Assembly (NCBI GenBank): GCA_963921425.1
Contig: OY992832.1
Location: 10,415,249-10,479,248, forward strand
Reading direction: 5' to 3'
Source: Dryas octopetala
Lineage: Eukaryota; Streptophyta; Magnoliopsida; Rosales; Rosaceae
Length of the DNA stretch: 64,000 nucleotides
In this document: positions 54,183 through 64,000 of the stretch, piece by piece
Layout: each line of letters begins with the position of its first letter
Numbering within the stretch: the first letter of the stretch is position 1
Position numbers and translations under genes: made by a program
Notes under the pieces: generated by a model
Told to the model about the DNA's origin: nothing
Database searches by the model: none
Seen by the model: the letters and a program-made list of their open reading frames with translations, nothing else

Positions 54183-57100
54183 TTAGAAGGCAGAATTGTG
54201 TGGCAAAGAAGGCCACATTTGATGAAAGTTGCAACCCATGCCCTGATCATGAGACTGATCTGCTGCAGGCTTTGGAAATTTGTCACAGTGAAAGGTCTCT
54301 GGGACTAACTGTTCAGTTGTATCCTTTGTCACAAACTCCTGGTTAGTCTGATAAGTAGTCTTTGTTGTTGCCTGATGATCTAGTCCAAGCTCATTCTCCA
54401 AGTAACCAAGCCAATTCTCATTTTCAACTAGTCCAATGTTTGAGCTCTGGTAATTAGCCAGATCAGGCTGATCAGGGAAGTGGACCTCATTTGACTCAGA
54501 TGCCCCAAACACATCTAACATGTCCCAAAAGTCATAGTCAGACACCTCCTGCAATTTGTTGGGATCAATGTCATAAAGTCCTGCAAAGTCAAACAGCAAA
54601 TCCATTGGCTGATGATCATCCTCTGGCATTGAATTAATCCCAACTTGGCTGCTGGTGCTGCTTGACCCATTATTGTTTGAACCATAAGAAGAAACAGAAA
54701 AACTTGTCAACTCTTTCAAGCCTTTATTGGCATCAAGCTGTGCTTGCTCTGCTTGGATTGTCAATCTAGTTGGTTCAGGAGGCTTATTAATCTTGGCCAT
54801 GCTTTCTTGGTCCTGAGATTGATGCTCATATTGATCCCCTCCTCCATTACTTGGTTTTGCACTGGACAGAAATGAAGTGCCAGAGGACGATGATGAAGAA
54901 GAGGATGTTATAGAAGATAACTCCTTTGATTGATCATCTCCAGAATTCTCAGCATTCTTGAAACCCAATCTTTTCTTTAGATGAGTGTTCCACACATTCT
55001 TAATTTCATTATCTGTCCTTCCTGGGAAGTGGGCTGCAATTCTGGACCACCTGCACGTTAAGATTTTGGTATCAAACATATAATTATTAATGAATATTAT
55101 AGATAATATGTAGCTTAATTAACTCATTAATTAATAAGATTCATTTATAGATTTAATTATGTTGAATAATCTTACTTGTTTCCCAAGGTTTCATGCAGCC
55201 TCAATATGGAGTCCTCTTCCTCTTTAGTGAAGTTCCCTCTCTTCACATCAGGCCGGAGGTAATTAATCCACCTCAAACGGCAACTTTTCCCACATCTAAG
55301 CAAACCTTCAGAACAAAAAAGATAATGTAATACGAATTAATTAATATACACATTAAAAGTTCAAACAGGATTGTATGAATTAAATAATTAGAGATTTGAA
55401 AACTAATTTTGAAGTCATTTTTATGTTTATTCAAATAGTAAGTATATTGGCGGAAAAGAAAAGAGGATACAACGTTTATCTCTCTTATTCATTTATGTGT
55501 TAATCACGTGACTAATTATTATGAAAAAAACGTTATATATATCAGTTACGTGTAAGAGTTTTTTCATGCAAAAAGTGCCCCATAAAATTGATGTGCCTAT
55601 AAATGGTCTGAACCCATGTTTTCAATTCCTAACTTAGCCTTTTGAGAGGTAATTGGTTTTCTAACTACCCCGTTAATCCAGATATGACAATTATTTTATA
55701 AAAGTTAGGAAGAGAAGAACTTATATATCCCAAAAATACGAAATACCAACAGGTGGTATCCTCATCATCCCCTCTCTCTTTCTCTATTTTCCTCTCCTTC
55801 TCTCTCTTGTGACACTAGCATGTCCTGTCGAAAGACAAGTTTAGTTTCAGTTAGGAAACATCTCCCTATCACTCTTCAAGCTTGGACCAACCTATAAGTC
55901 TATAACACTGTAAGTATGCGCATAACAATCTAGTCTAAGAGCTGAAAAATAATACTTTATTCATAACCAAGAAAAATAATATTTATATTATAAACAGATA
56001 GAGTATATAGTCAATTAATGCATGACATTGACATCCAGAGACTAAATGCTCCAACAGTGTAGGAGAGCAGAACTGCAGAAGCCAAAGAGGATCAAAAGCT
56101 AGCCATCCAAACAAACCCTCCTCTTCATGCGCCCAAGAAATATATTATTTGTCATGGGTAAATTGGAAAGAAGGAAATCCATAATTTACCAAGAGGGAAT
56201 TTAGGGAAAAAAAATTTGTTGTATTTTTTTCTTCTCTAAAAATCAAAATTGTCTTTTTTAAATATTAATTAATGAAATCTACAAAGGTTAAAAAAAAAAA
56301 AAACTTAACTAAAATCAATCTTCATGCACATATTTTTAGTGTCGATTTTATATTTATGTCTAAAACTATATTATATACTTAATATATCTTTAATCAAAAT
56401 GACAACATTTTGGAGATATATAAGTACAAAATTAGCACTAACGAAAGATTGATAAAAGATCATAATTCCATTAGTACTATTTAATTAAGAAAAAATTCAT
56501 GAAAATTTAGTTGAAGAGATGGATATATATGTACTTTCCTTTTAGGACTGGATAGAATGAAATTCATTAAATATTTGACACATTCTAGGAGAAATACTCT
56601 TAATCTCTAAAAAAGGATAAATATGTTTTGGAAACCAAGTATTGGTCTGCAATTGCTGGTGATTTTTTCATATAAAAATGGCACTAAAGCTGGCAAGGTC
56701 ATCACATTAATGTTAATTAGGGAGATATATCGGATAAATATGGTAATAATGTTGTCCCTCTAAGGCTCTAATAACCTCAGATTTGAAAGACCTTTTTCAA
56801 GGTTGAATATATAAAAAATAAAAAACGTTTCCCTTGCTATTGTGTTTTTGGTAAAAACTCTAGTCAACACAAATTCATAACGTATGTGCCACCCACATTT
56901 CTCATCCCATAGGAAAAAAGACAAAAACAGATTCTGGGCAAAACCAAACTCATTCTTCAAATTCAATATTTGACATTATTTACAAGGGCTGAATAAATAT
57001 AGAGGATGAAAATCAAAATTTCAAGTAAATAATAAATGCTCTATCATTAATTATTCTACATATATTGATCAAAAATAATTAATTATTCGACGTAAAAAAA

Positions 57101-57286
57101 CCGGGATGGAAATACTATACAAATTTAATGCGTGACAAAAAAATTTGAAGGCAATGTCATCTTGATTAAGTTGAGTGATCCAAAATTACTGTGTCATATA
57201 AATAAAATTCAATCTTCATTCTTCTGGGTTTGAAGAATGCATAATTGAACTTGTTCCATGAACACCGTTAATGATCTAATGCATGT

Positions 57287-57317
<31 letters not shown>

Positions 57318-57481
57318 CAATTAAGATATGTATCAATATTACCTGCTTGTCTAGGCAGAGCCCTCCAGTTCTCATGTCCATACTTCTGAATGAAACTTAT
57401 AAGCCTCAAGTCCTCAGCAGGACTCCAAGGACCCCTCTTCACTTGGGTCTTATCACAACATGGTGATCTTCCCTTCCCCAT
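54183..57481 (-). CDS. R2R3-MYB transcription factor (subgroup 2/3-like)
   Basis: This is a DNA-binding R2R3-MYB. Exons 57343-57481, 55176-55305 and 54183-55050 give 378 residues; the 139 and 130 bp first exons and both intron positions are classic for the family. R2 starts [20 protein letters not shown] and continues [14 protein letters not shown]3 contains [20 protein letters not shown] and ends [16 protein letters not shown]. The bHLH-interaction signature of R3 is absent. The first part of the C-terminus is Ser-rich ([10 protein letters not shown]), and further on it has acidic patches with [11 protein letters not shown], which could activate transcription. The MYB domain resembles the MYB13/14/15 and MYB58/63 groups, which act in phenylpropanoid and stress programmes; I cannot pick the subgroup securely. 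The start ATG lies immediately downstream of a GA repeat. Confidence 0.92.
57284..57312. repeat. (GA)n microsatellite in MYB intron 1
   Basis: About 14 GA units ~30 bases inside the intron from exon 1. It reads CT on the transcript strand, opposite in phase to the 5' UTR repeat. Confidence 0.9.
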
Positions 57482-57486
57482 GAATG

Positions 57487-57488
<2 letters not shown>

Positions 57489-57524
<36 letters not shown>
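57489..57524 (-). repeat. (GA)n repeat in the MYB 5' UTR
   Basis: About 18 GA units on the transcript strand end ~8 bases before the ATG at 57481. GAGA-type tracts can bind BPC/GAF proteins; here that is only a possibility. Confidence 0.9.
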
Positions 57525-57526
<2 letters not shown>

Positions 57527-57634
57527 AAGTTTCTCTCTAATTGGACTCTCTCTCACACTACAAGTACTCACTCTGCAGAAACAAACCCCCTTTACTCTCA
57601 GATTTATTATACAACACCTTCATTATTTCTCATG

Positions 57635-57645
57635 TATATATATAG
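57635..57645 (-). promoter_or_regulatory. Possible TATA box of the MYB gene
   Basis: On the minus strand CTATATATATAC lies ~155 bases upstream of the MYB ATG, between two GA tracts. Position is plausible for a core promoter. Confidence 0.35.
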
Positions 57646-57699
57646 AGAGAGAGAGGGGGTGTGCATGCAAGAGAGAGAGAGAGAGATCGATAGTGAAGG

Positions 57700-58769
57700 G
57701 AGAGAAGAATGTTTATCAAGCCAAGGGCCACAAGGATCATGCCTCATTGTGGGGTATGCCCTATTCTGTAATAAATAGGAAATCCAGGAAGATTACTAAA
57801 TATCTATATTTTCCTTAATTAATTTATTATTAATATCTATAATTCTCATAATTAATTTATTTTCATTTGTCCTTGTATTATACAATTTATACTATTATCT
57901 CACTCATGAAAATGTGATCTCAGACAATTAGACAAAAAGACCATATAATAGTCAATTAATCAATTCACTGAAATCATCACAGCCATCTACTTCACCAAAA
58001 GTGATATCACTCACCACAATCATGATCTCTAATCCAAGACTTTTGGGTAGTGCTCTTTGAGTGAATTATATATCAACCCTTTTATTTGCTCTGTTAGGCC
58101 TTTTGCCTTCCCTTGTTTATCAATACATTTAGAATCTACTATTATTTCATTTTAAGTATTATCTAAACAATAGGATATCTTTCCAATTTGAGGAGGCTAA
58201 TTATGCCATGGCAAAAAAAAAAAAAAAAAGAGGAGGCTAAATATGTAATTAAATAGCATATCCTGCGGGGGCAATATTACATGGCAAGCTATCTACAATT
58301 TTTTATTTTTTTTTAAATCTTTTGGATAAATATGGCCAATATACCATGTCTTTTTGAGAACCATGCATTGGACCGTTGGTTATATATACCCAAGTGTATG
58401 CACTCTCCATGACACATATATAGTCCTATGCACAAAATGAAAACAGATGGAAAGGAGGTGACTTAATTTATTGCCGATGACATCTAGCATAACCACTATA
58501 GGTAGTCCCATGATAAATATCTCATCTTTCAATCAAAGCCAGGAGCCCCTTTGGGACGAGTGTTCTCCATGCACCCAATTCTTACAACAGAAACTTATTA
58601 TGTCCCCACTCGAAGAACAAAAACATATAGATGTATATAGCCAAGTGTCCAATAAGAAAAAGAAACAAAAACTATGGGCTAAACTTCCAAAAATAGCACG
58701 TTTATACAAGACCATTTTAAAAATGGCACACTTTTAAGAAGGTTTTAGAACTAACACATTTTTTTTTTG
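57700..58769. other. MYB upstream region
   Basis: AT-rich sequence upstream of the MYB gene that probably contains its promoter. No ORF or element boundary was recognisable. Confidence 0.45.
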
Positions 58770-59215
58770 AAAGGACTAAACTACCCATCCAAAACCTAGC
58801 TCGATTATCTCGTCATCCCCCAAAACATATCTCAACTACCTCAATGTTCACCCGAAATCCATCTAGATCGACAACAGTATCCATCCAAATTAAACCTTTC
58901 TTGACAATCTATCTCGACTACCTCGTTGATGTCCACCGACAATCTATCTAAATCGACTACAATACCCATCCAAAACTCATCTCGACTACCTCGATGTCCA
59001 CCTAAAATCTATTTGAATCGACCACAATACTCATCCAAAACCTATATATATATCTCTCTCTCTTAAATATCTCGAATACCTCGATGTCCCAATGAAATCT
59101 ATTTGAATCGACCACAGTACCCCATTCAAAACCTATCTCGACACCCACCAAAAACCTATCTCGAGTACCTTGATATCCAAACGAAATCTATCTAAATCGA
59201 CCACCTCAACACCAA
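58770..59215. repeat. Degenerate ~65-bp minisatellite
   Basis: Six to seven imperfect units of the pattern CATCCAAAACCTATCTCGAC, then TACCTCGATGTCCACC, then GAAATCTATCTAAATCGACC. Units vary by substitutions and small insertions. Inverted, more decayed traces (GGTGGTCGAGAT) follow at ~59370. Confidence 0.75.
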
Positions 59216-59789
59216 TCCTCATATTCAATCTCTAATATATTTCTTAAGGAGTAGTGAATGATTCTCTCTATAAGGTGGGGAGCCAGATGAAGTTGGGATG
59301 TAGTTGAGATTGCGATGAAGGAGTATCGGTCGAGATGGGGTAGAGATTGGTTTTTGGGTTTCAAGGTGGTCGAGATACGTTTTTAGCTGATATCGAGGTG
59401 TGGTCACAAGAATTTGTATATGACAATCACATATATAATGAATTTTCGAGATGTCCACGTGGTTGAAATAGGTTTTGAGTGTATCGGTATTTGAGTGGGA
59501 GCAATTTTGGAAACTTTTCAAAAAGTATATCAATTTTCGCAGTCAAAAAGTGTTAGTTTCAAAAAGGAAAATGTTGTTTACTCCAACTATTTTTTCTCGA
59601 CTTTTATTTCCTAACTTACATGGTATCAATTTATTTGACAGGTTAAAGTCCAATATATGAATGACGTGTAAGTTAAAAAAGAGTAATTTAGAGAAATAAT
59701 TGAGGTATATAGCATTGTCCTTTTGAAAACTTTTCAAAATCAAAAAGTGTGTAAGTTTTGGAAAAAAAACTACATGTCTCTTTCATAGG

Positions 59790-59994
59790 AAAAAATATTA
59801 AGTGTAATCGATACACCGACATCTGGTGTAACCAATCCAACGTACAAGGGTATTATCAATCCAACATGTAAGGGTATTATTGGACGGTATATTTATATTA
59901 GTATGGTATAATATTAATAACATTCATTCATATTATTACACATTGGATTGATTACACCATTTGACGGTGTATCAGTTACATAGAATAATTTCTC
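59790..59994. mobile_element. Short Mutator-like MITE with ~10-bp target duplication
   Basis: Inverted ends share GTGTAAYYGATACACCG and the inner GGTGTAA-CAATCC segment. The direct repeat CTTTCATAGG flanks it exactly at 59780-59789 and 59995-60004. The length is ~205 bp and the interior is AT-rich. The exact division between duplication and TIR is ambiguous by a few bases. Confidence 0.75.
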
Positions 59995-60004
59995 CTTTCA
60001 TAGG

Positions 60005-63000
60005 TTACAAAGTTGTACAACATTGCAATAATGAATTTCATTATATATAGTACCCATTGAGTGTTTACGTAGATTGATTTTATATTATGGTTATACAAAA
60101 TAATTTGTTCTCATTATAATATCTATTACAATAATTATTTGAGTGGATAAGATTGTAATGCCCAAATTTTGTTCGTATGGTTTTTATGAGTATAAATGAT
60201 CTAGATTATATGTGTAAGTGATTATGGAAATGCAAATATATACATATTTTTTCTGTATATATATATATATATATATTAAAAAGAATTTTCATTAAGTTCA
60301 CGAATGAGTGATTTAAGGAAGGGTCTCGATGTTGAATACTTGAATACATATAATTTTCCTATGTACTTGTGGAATTGGTTTCCTTTCATTTTCAGGGAGA
60401 CATGATAATTAACCTCTTATTAGTCATTTAGTTATTACGCTTTGAAATAAGTTGGGATTCAGACGTGCCCAAAGTGTAGGTGTAAGACCTGCCCAATTTG
60501 CACTCGATCATGTTTGACTTGTTCGTTTTCATCATGCTTATGCTGCACTTATATCATGCTGCCTCATTTTATTCATGGAAATGGAAGCTAGTAATCAAAG
60601 CAACGTCAACTTGCATGCATCAAAGTCTATATAACTTTACACCACAACTCACCAAATTTTACCCGTAACTTGAAAAAGTAATGTAATCGCTATCATCTTA
60701 TCAATTTAAAAAGAGTACGTACATGATCTTATAACATCAAGATTCAAGAGGTTTAAGCTTTTGAAGCACTCTTTAATAGCTTGCGAAGTTGAAAAATATA
60801 CAACAAAAAACCATGTAAATTATTATTATTATTTTGACATAATTGTTTATATATTATGTCGAACGTCTTATAGCAAGTAGATTGAATTTTTGTCTTTTTG
60901 AAATATATATTGGTCTACATTGTGCATACTCTCTCCAATCACTTGGCCTAGCTTATTTCTCAATAATGTCCCTTAGAATAAATCCTTAAGAATATATCTA
61001 ATATGTGTTTTACTAAAAAAAAATTAAAAATAATATATCCAAAAATTTGACCGAGTCTATGAAGGCATAAAATACTTCCCACATATGTACATGTCAATCA
61101 GATATTCCTGTTGATTAATCTTGTAAATTTTGTTATATTCTTTTATAGCAAGTGGAATGTTGTGACTTCTTGGTGTGCATATGATGATTCCATCGTCATG
61201 GTGATAAAACAATATATGTCAAATGTACATAATTAGGTCACCCGCCCAAGTGTACTTAGTCCCTTTGAATACTAAAATATATATGCCTTTGACAGTACAA
61301 CTAAATACTTCAGTTTAATTAATTTTTAAGCCAAATCCCTGCCCCATGCATTGATCCACAAGATTAGTCTAGCAAAGTCTAACCATTTGAAAATGACCCG
61401 ATCGAAAACAGCATTAATTAACTAGCTAGTATGATCCTTTAAGTCTTTTGTTAGGGAAACTAACATTATGAGGCTTTTACCATTTGGTACCTAATATTGA
61501 CATCTTTGTGTTGGGTTAGTAGAGTTCTACTAACCACTAGGACTTTATATGACTATCAAATAGACAAGTCCAAGAGGGAGAGTAAAAGAGCATGAGCCCT
61601 AGCCAAAACTCAAAAATAATTAATATAATGGAAATTAAATATATAAGATTATCATCTGCATGACGTCTAGCTTATGTGGGAATTTAAAGGTTAGGAGTCT
61701 AGCCATGTGGCATGCCCTTAATAAACCTATATTGGTTTTGAGTATTAATTTCAACCATATGAGCTTTTTAATTGTGAACACAAAAGGAGTGATCGATAGG
61801 TGATACATGTACACGAGTGCTTGGAATATCTTTTATATGAGAGTATGAGTTTGAAAAGAGATTGATAACTAGGTTAAATATAGGTAGCAAGTGATTGGAC
61901 ACATGCAATTACTCGTCATGTCACATTCAACTTTGGTCATTTTAGTTCAAAATGGGAGACTAATCATCATGCATGCCTCTCTTTTTTAAAAAAAATGAAG
62001 TGACTAAAACATTCTTGTGTTGGGTGGCATGTCTTATTGACATTGGTACCTCTATATATTCGACTGATCAATGTAATAGTACTGTTGGAATTTTAAATTC
62101 ATAATAATATATCTAAATTATCCATTCAAGCAGACTAAATTAACGCTATATATGACATATGTTTACAAGAAGTCAGACAATTGTTTATAAGCTCATAGTT
62201 CACATAGGCATAGCAGCATGGTGCATGGCCTAATGTATAATTACTGATTATTATTCATTGTAAATTGAAAACGGGATAAGTTGGGTGCCTCCTAATTAAG
62301 CATAAAGTATTGCGGGCCTTGCGGCCTAACTAGCGGCCTAACTAGCAGACTAGCATTATGGATACGTAGCACATGATATATATATATATATACACGACAG
62401 CCACAGAAGAATGTGTTAGCTACAGAAACATCTGATTAATGGGCATCCCATGGGAAAAAGTGATCATATCAGGAAACTTTGAACTGAACAGAAGGTATTG
62501 GCAGAACCATATACAGTATATGAAAATGAGTGAGTTATACAAAACAAGATTCCAAGAATTGCTTTCATTTCAATGGGTTACCAAAATCCTGCATAGGCCA
62601 CTATTAATTCAGAAAAACATGGACAGAGAGAGAGAGAGAGAGTAACAGCAATACTTATGTCCAAAGTAACCAACTCAGAACAAGTTTACTTTCAACACAT
62701 ACATGCAACTCAAATGTCCATCAACTACCAAGATACCTCTATATTAAGGAGTCACCGGGAAAAAATAGAGTAGGAAACCTGAAATCAAATTAACTTTACG
62801 GCCCTTGATAAATACTGGTTTGATTAGGTCATATCTCTTAATTTTTGGGCCTTTAAAAAGAGCATTTGAATGTATTGTTTAGGCCTTCTACAAGCACAAC
62901 AAAAATTTTGGATCTAAAAAAAAGGGCCTCTTTTATAATCACAAGTTATTTTTTGTCTGCGCTTTTCTAACATTTTTCTGAATTAATATAAATAATTATA

Positions 63001-63092
63001 TTTTTAGGGCCTCCCCCGATGCAGGGTTCGAGATGGTCTCCCCTTGGGCCCTTGCTCAGAGACAGCCCTAAACTTGAACTGATCAATGCTAT
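60005..63092. other. Long AT-rich intergenic region
   Basis: No credible gene. There is a small duplication GCGGCCTAACTA near 62320-62350 and a short GA run near 62626-62642. The right end is presumably the 3' UTR of the RUB gene. Confidence 0.5.
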
Positions 63093-63204
63093 TTAAAAAC
63101 TACCACCCCTTAGTGCAAGCACCAGATGAAGGACAGATCCACCCTCAATGTTGTAGTCTTTAGCTGTTTTGTCGTCCCCAAGCTGCTTGCCAGCATAAAT
63201 AAGC
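63093..63204 (-). CDS. RUB: RUB/NEDD8-type ubiquitin-like protein, last exon
   Basis: This exon encodes the C-terminal half of a ubiquitin-like modifier, ending at the stop at 63093-63095. The sequence begins LIYAGKQL and ends [10 protein letters not shown] followed by Ser-Phe. The Ala before Leu-Arg-Gly-Gly is the NEDD8/RUB hallmark; ubiquitin has Arg there. The acceptor CAG precedes 63204, and the arginine codon is split across the intron. The tail after Gly-Gly must be removed by a hydrolase before conjugation to cullins. The upstream exon with the N-terminal half was not found between 63205 and 64000, so it lies outside the window. Confidence 0.85.
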
Positions 63205-64000
63205 CTGCAAACAGTCGTAAGACTAATAAGATCTTTGATGAAACATAAATAACATGACAAAGGACAACCATTGCTTTGACAATTGGCCAGTACTGAATGA
63301 TGTGACAAAAACTGCAGTACTTAAAAAACGACCAAATATCGTATTAGAAACAACTAAACAAGAAGAACCATGTCGTAAACTGTTGAGCAGACCATTAAAC
63401 ATGTGTCCAGATAAAACTAACAAGATCTTAAATAAAATCTTTGATGCATATAAATAAAATGACAAAGCACAACCAATGCTTGGAAAATTGGTCAGTAAGA
63501 GGGCAATGAATAAACTATTAACTAAAATAATAATAATAATGCAAAAGTTATACTTCTTGATAAGACTATGTACACAGGCATATAAACAGAACACCAATTA
63601 TATGCGCATGTTGTCAGGACTCAAAATACAAGTCAAATTCCACCAAGAAATCAATTCAAATTACATGGAGGAGCTAAAACATTGCAAATAGCAATGGAAA
63701 CAAAAGCCAGCAATAACTTGACCAACCTATTGTTGTGAACAATCTCAACCACAAAACAAATGCTTGTGCTATGGAATACCAAATTCAAGAATTAGGCCTT
63801 TTAAAGTACAAAGACTGAACCAATACAACTTCCAACGTCACTGAAAGACAAAAAGGACACTAAAACAGTGCATTACTTACTGCATATTATAGACAATGGT
63901 GCAATTAGAATGAGCGAGATGTCCATCAAATCCAAGTTAAAAAGAGCCAAAATCACACACCTCCCAAGTGTCACCACCTTCTTGTTATTCCCATTAACAA
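63205..64000. other. RUB intron (or upstream region) to the window edge
   Basis: No exon of a ubiquitin-like domain is visible on the minus strand. Two diverged copies of a ~70-90 bp stretch occur at 63220-63290 and 63413-63500 (shared GACAAAG-ACAACCA-TGCTT blocks). Confidence 0.5.

Noticed and set aside
57390..57818. 142-codon plus-strand frame over the MYB start
   Set aside because: It is antisense to MYB exon 1 and reads the CT repeat as Leu-Ser.
62439..62645. 68-codon frame ending in Arg-Glu repeats
   Set aside because: No domain, ends in a microsatellite, and lies in an intergenic or UTR region.
63093..63204. Polyubiquitin exon
   Set aside because: The Ala in LALRGG and the GGSVLHL block are RUB/NEDD8 features; ubiquitin has LRLRGG.

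Overview
This is a nuclear window from a eudicot plant. The evidence is many introns with GT/GC-AG borders, AT-rich introns and spacers, plant-type gene families (PIE1, a DYW-class PPR, an R2R3-MYB, class III peroxidases, SCI1) and frequent short non-autonomous DNA transposons. The style and gene set suggest a woody rosid, perhaps Rosaceae; that placement is an impression and not shown by the sequence. There are no bacterial, organellar or CRISPR-like features.

Layout. (1) 160-6607 (+): the C-terminal ~1709 codons of PIE1, the SWR1-type chromatin ATPase, with its 5' end outside the window. (2) 7589-12597 (-): a complete 13-exon DEAD-box helicase (RH10/Rrp3/DDX47 type), tail-to-tail with PIE1, carrying a triplicated 203-bp repeat and a G-quadruplex motif in introns. 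(3) 14601-17762 (+): a DYW-type PPR protein whose frame has no upstream ATG; a MITE lies just 5' of it. (4) 19345-24579 (-): proteasome alpha-2, with a 1.4-kb Mutator-like element in its last intron, two GC-AG introns and an unusual intron-6 junction. (5) 25560-28026 (-): SCI1-like small basic protein. (6) 29139-31800 and 35482-37918 (-): tandem class III peroxidases of the Peroxidase 48 type. (7) 42085-51075 (-): a 17-exon HEAT/ARM-repeat gene of the TTI1 family, 1366 codons. (8) 54183-57481 (-): an R2R3-MYB. (9) 63093-63204 (-): the last exon of a RUB/NEDD8 gene running off the right edge.

The most unusual part is 34.0-41.6 kb. Five related hairpins (four strong, one damaged) lie in two clusters, each on the 5' side of one peroxidase gene. 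They share a conserved stem base, including a 20-nt 3'-arm segment identical in three copies, while the upper stems differ. I interpret this as a young, lineage-specific MIRNA-like or inverted-repeat RNA family that duplicated together with the peroxidase. The function is unknown and small-RNA data would decide it.

Transposon traces are dense. Three elements have exact 9-10 bp target duplications (Mutator-like), and one 1.4-kb element has an 8-bp duplication (hAT-like). Several more inverted-repeat elements have unclear ends. Exon borders were read by eye from splice sites and reading frame. Summed exon lengths are multiples of three for PIE1, RH10, SCI1, both peroxidases, TTI1 and MYB, which supports those models; individual borders may still be off by a base or two.
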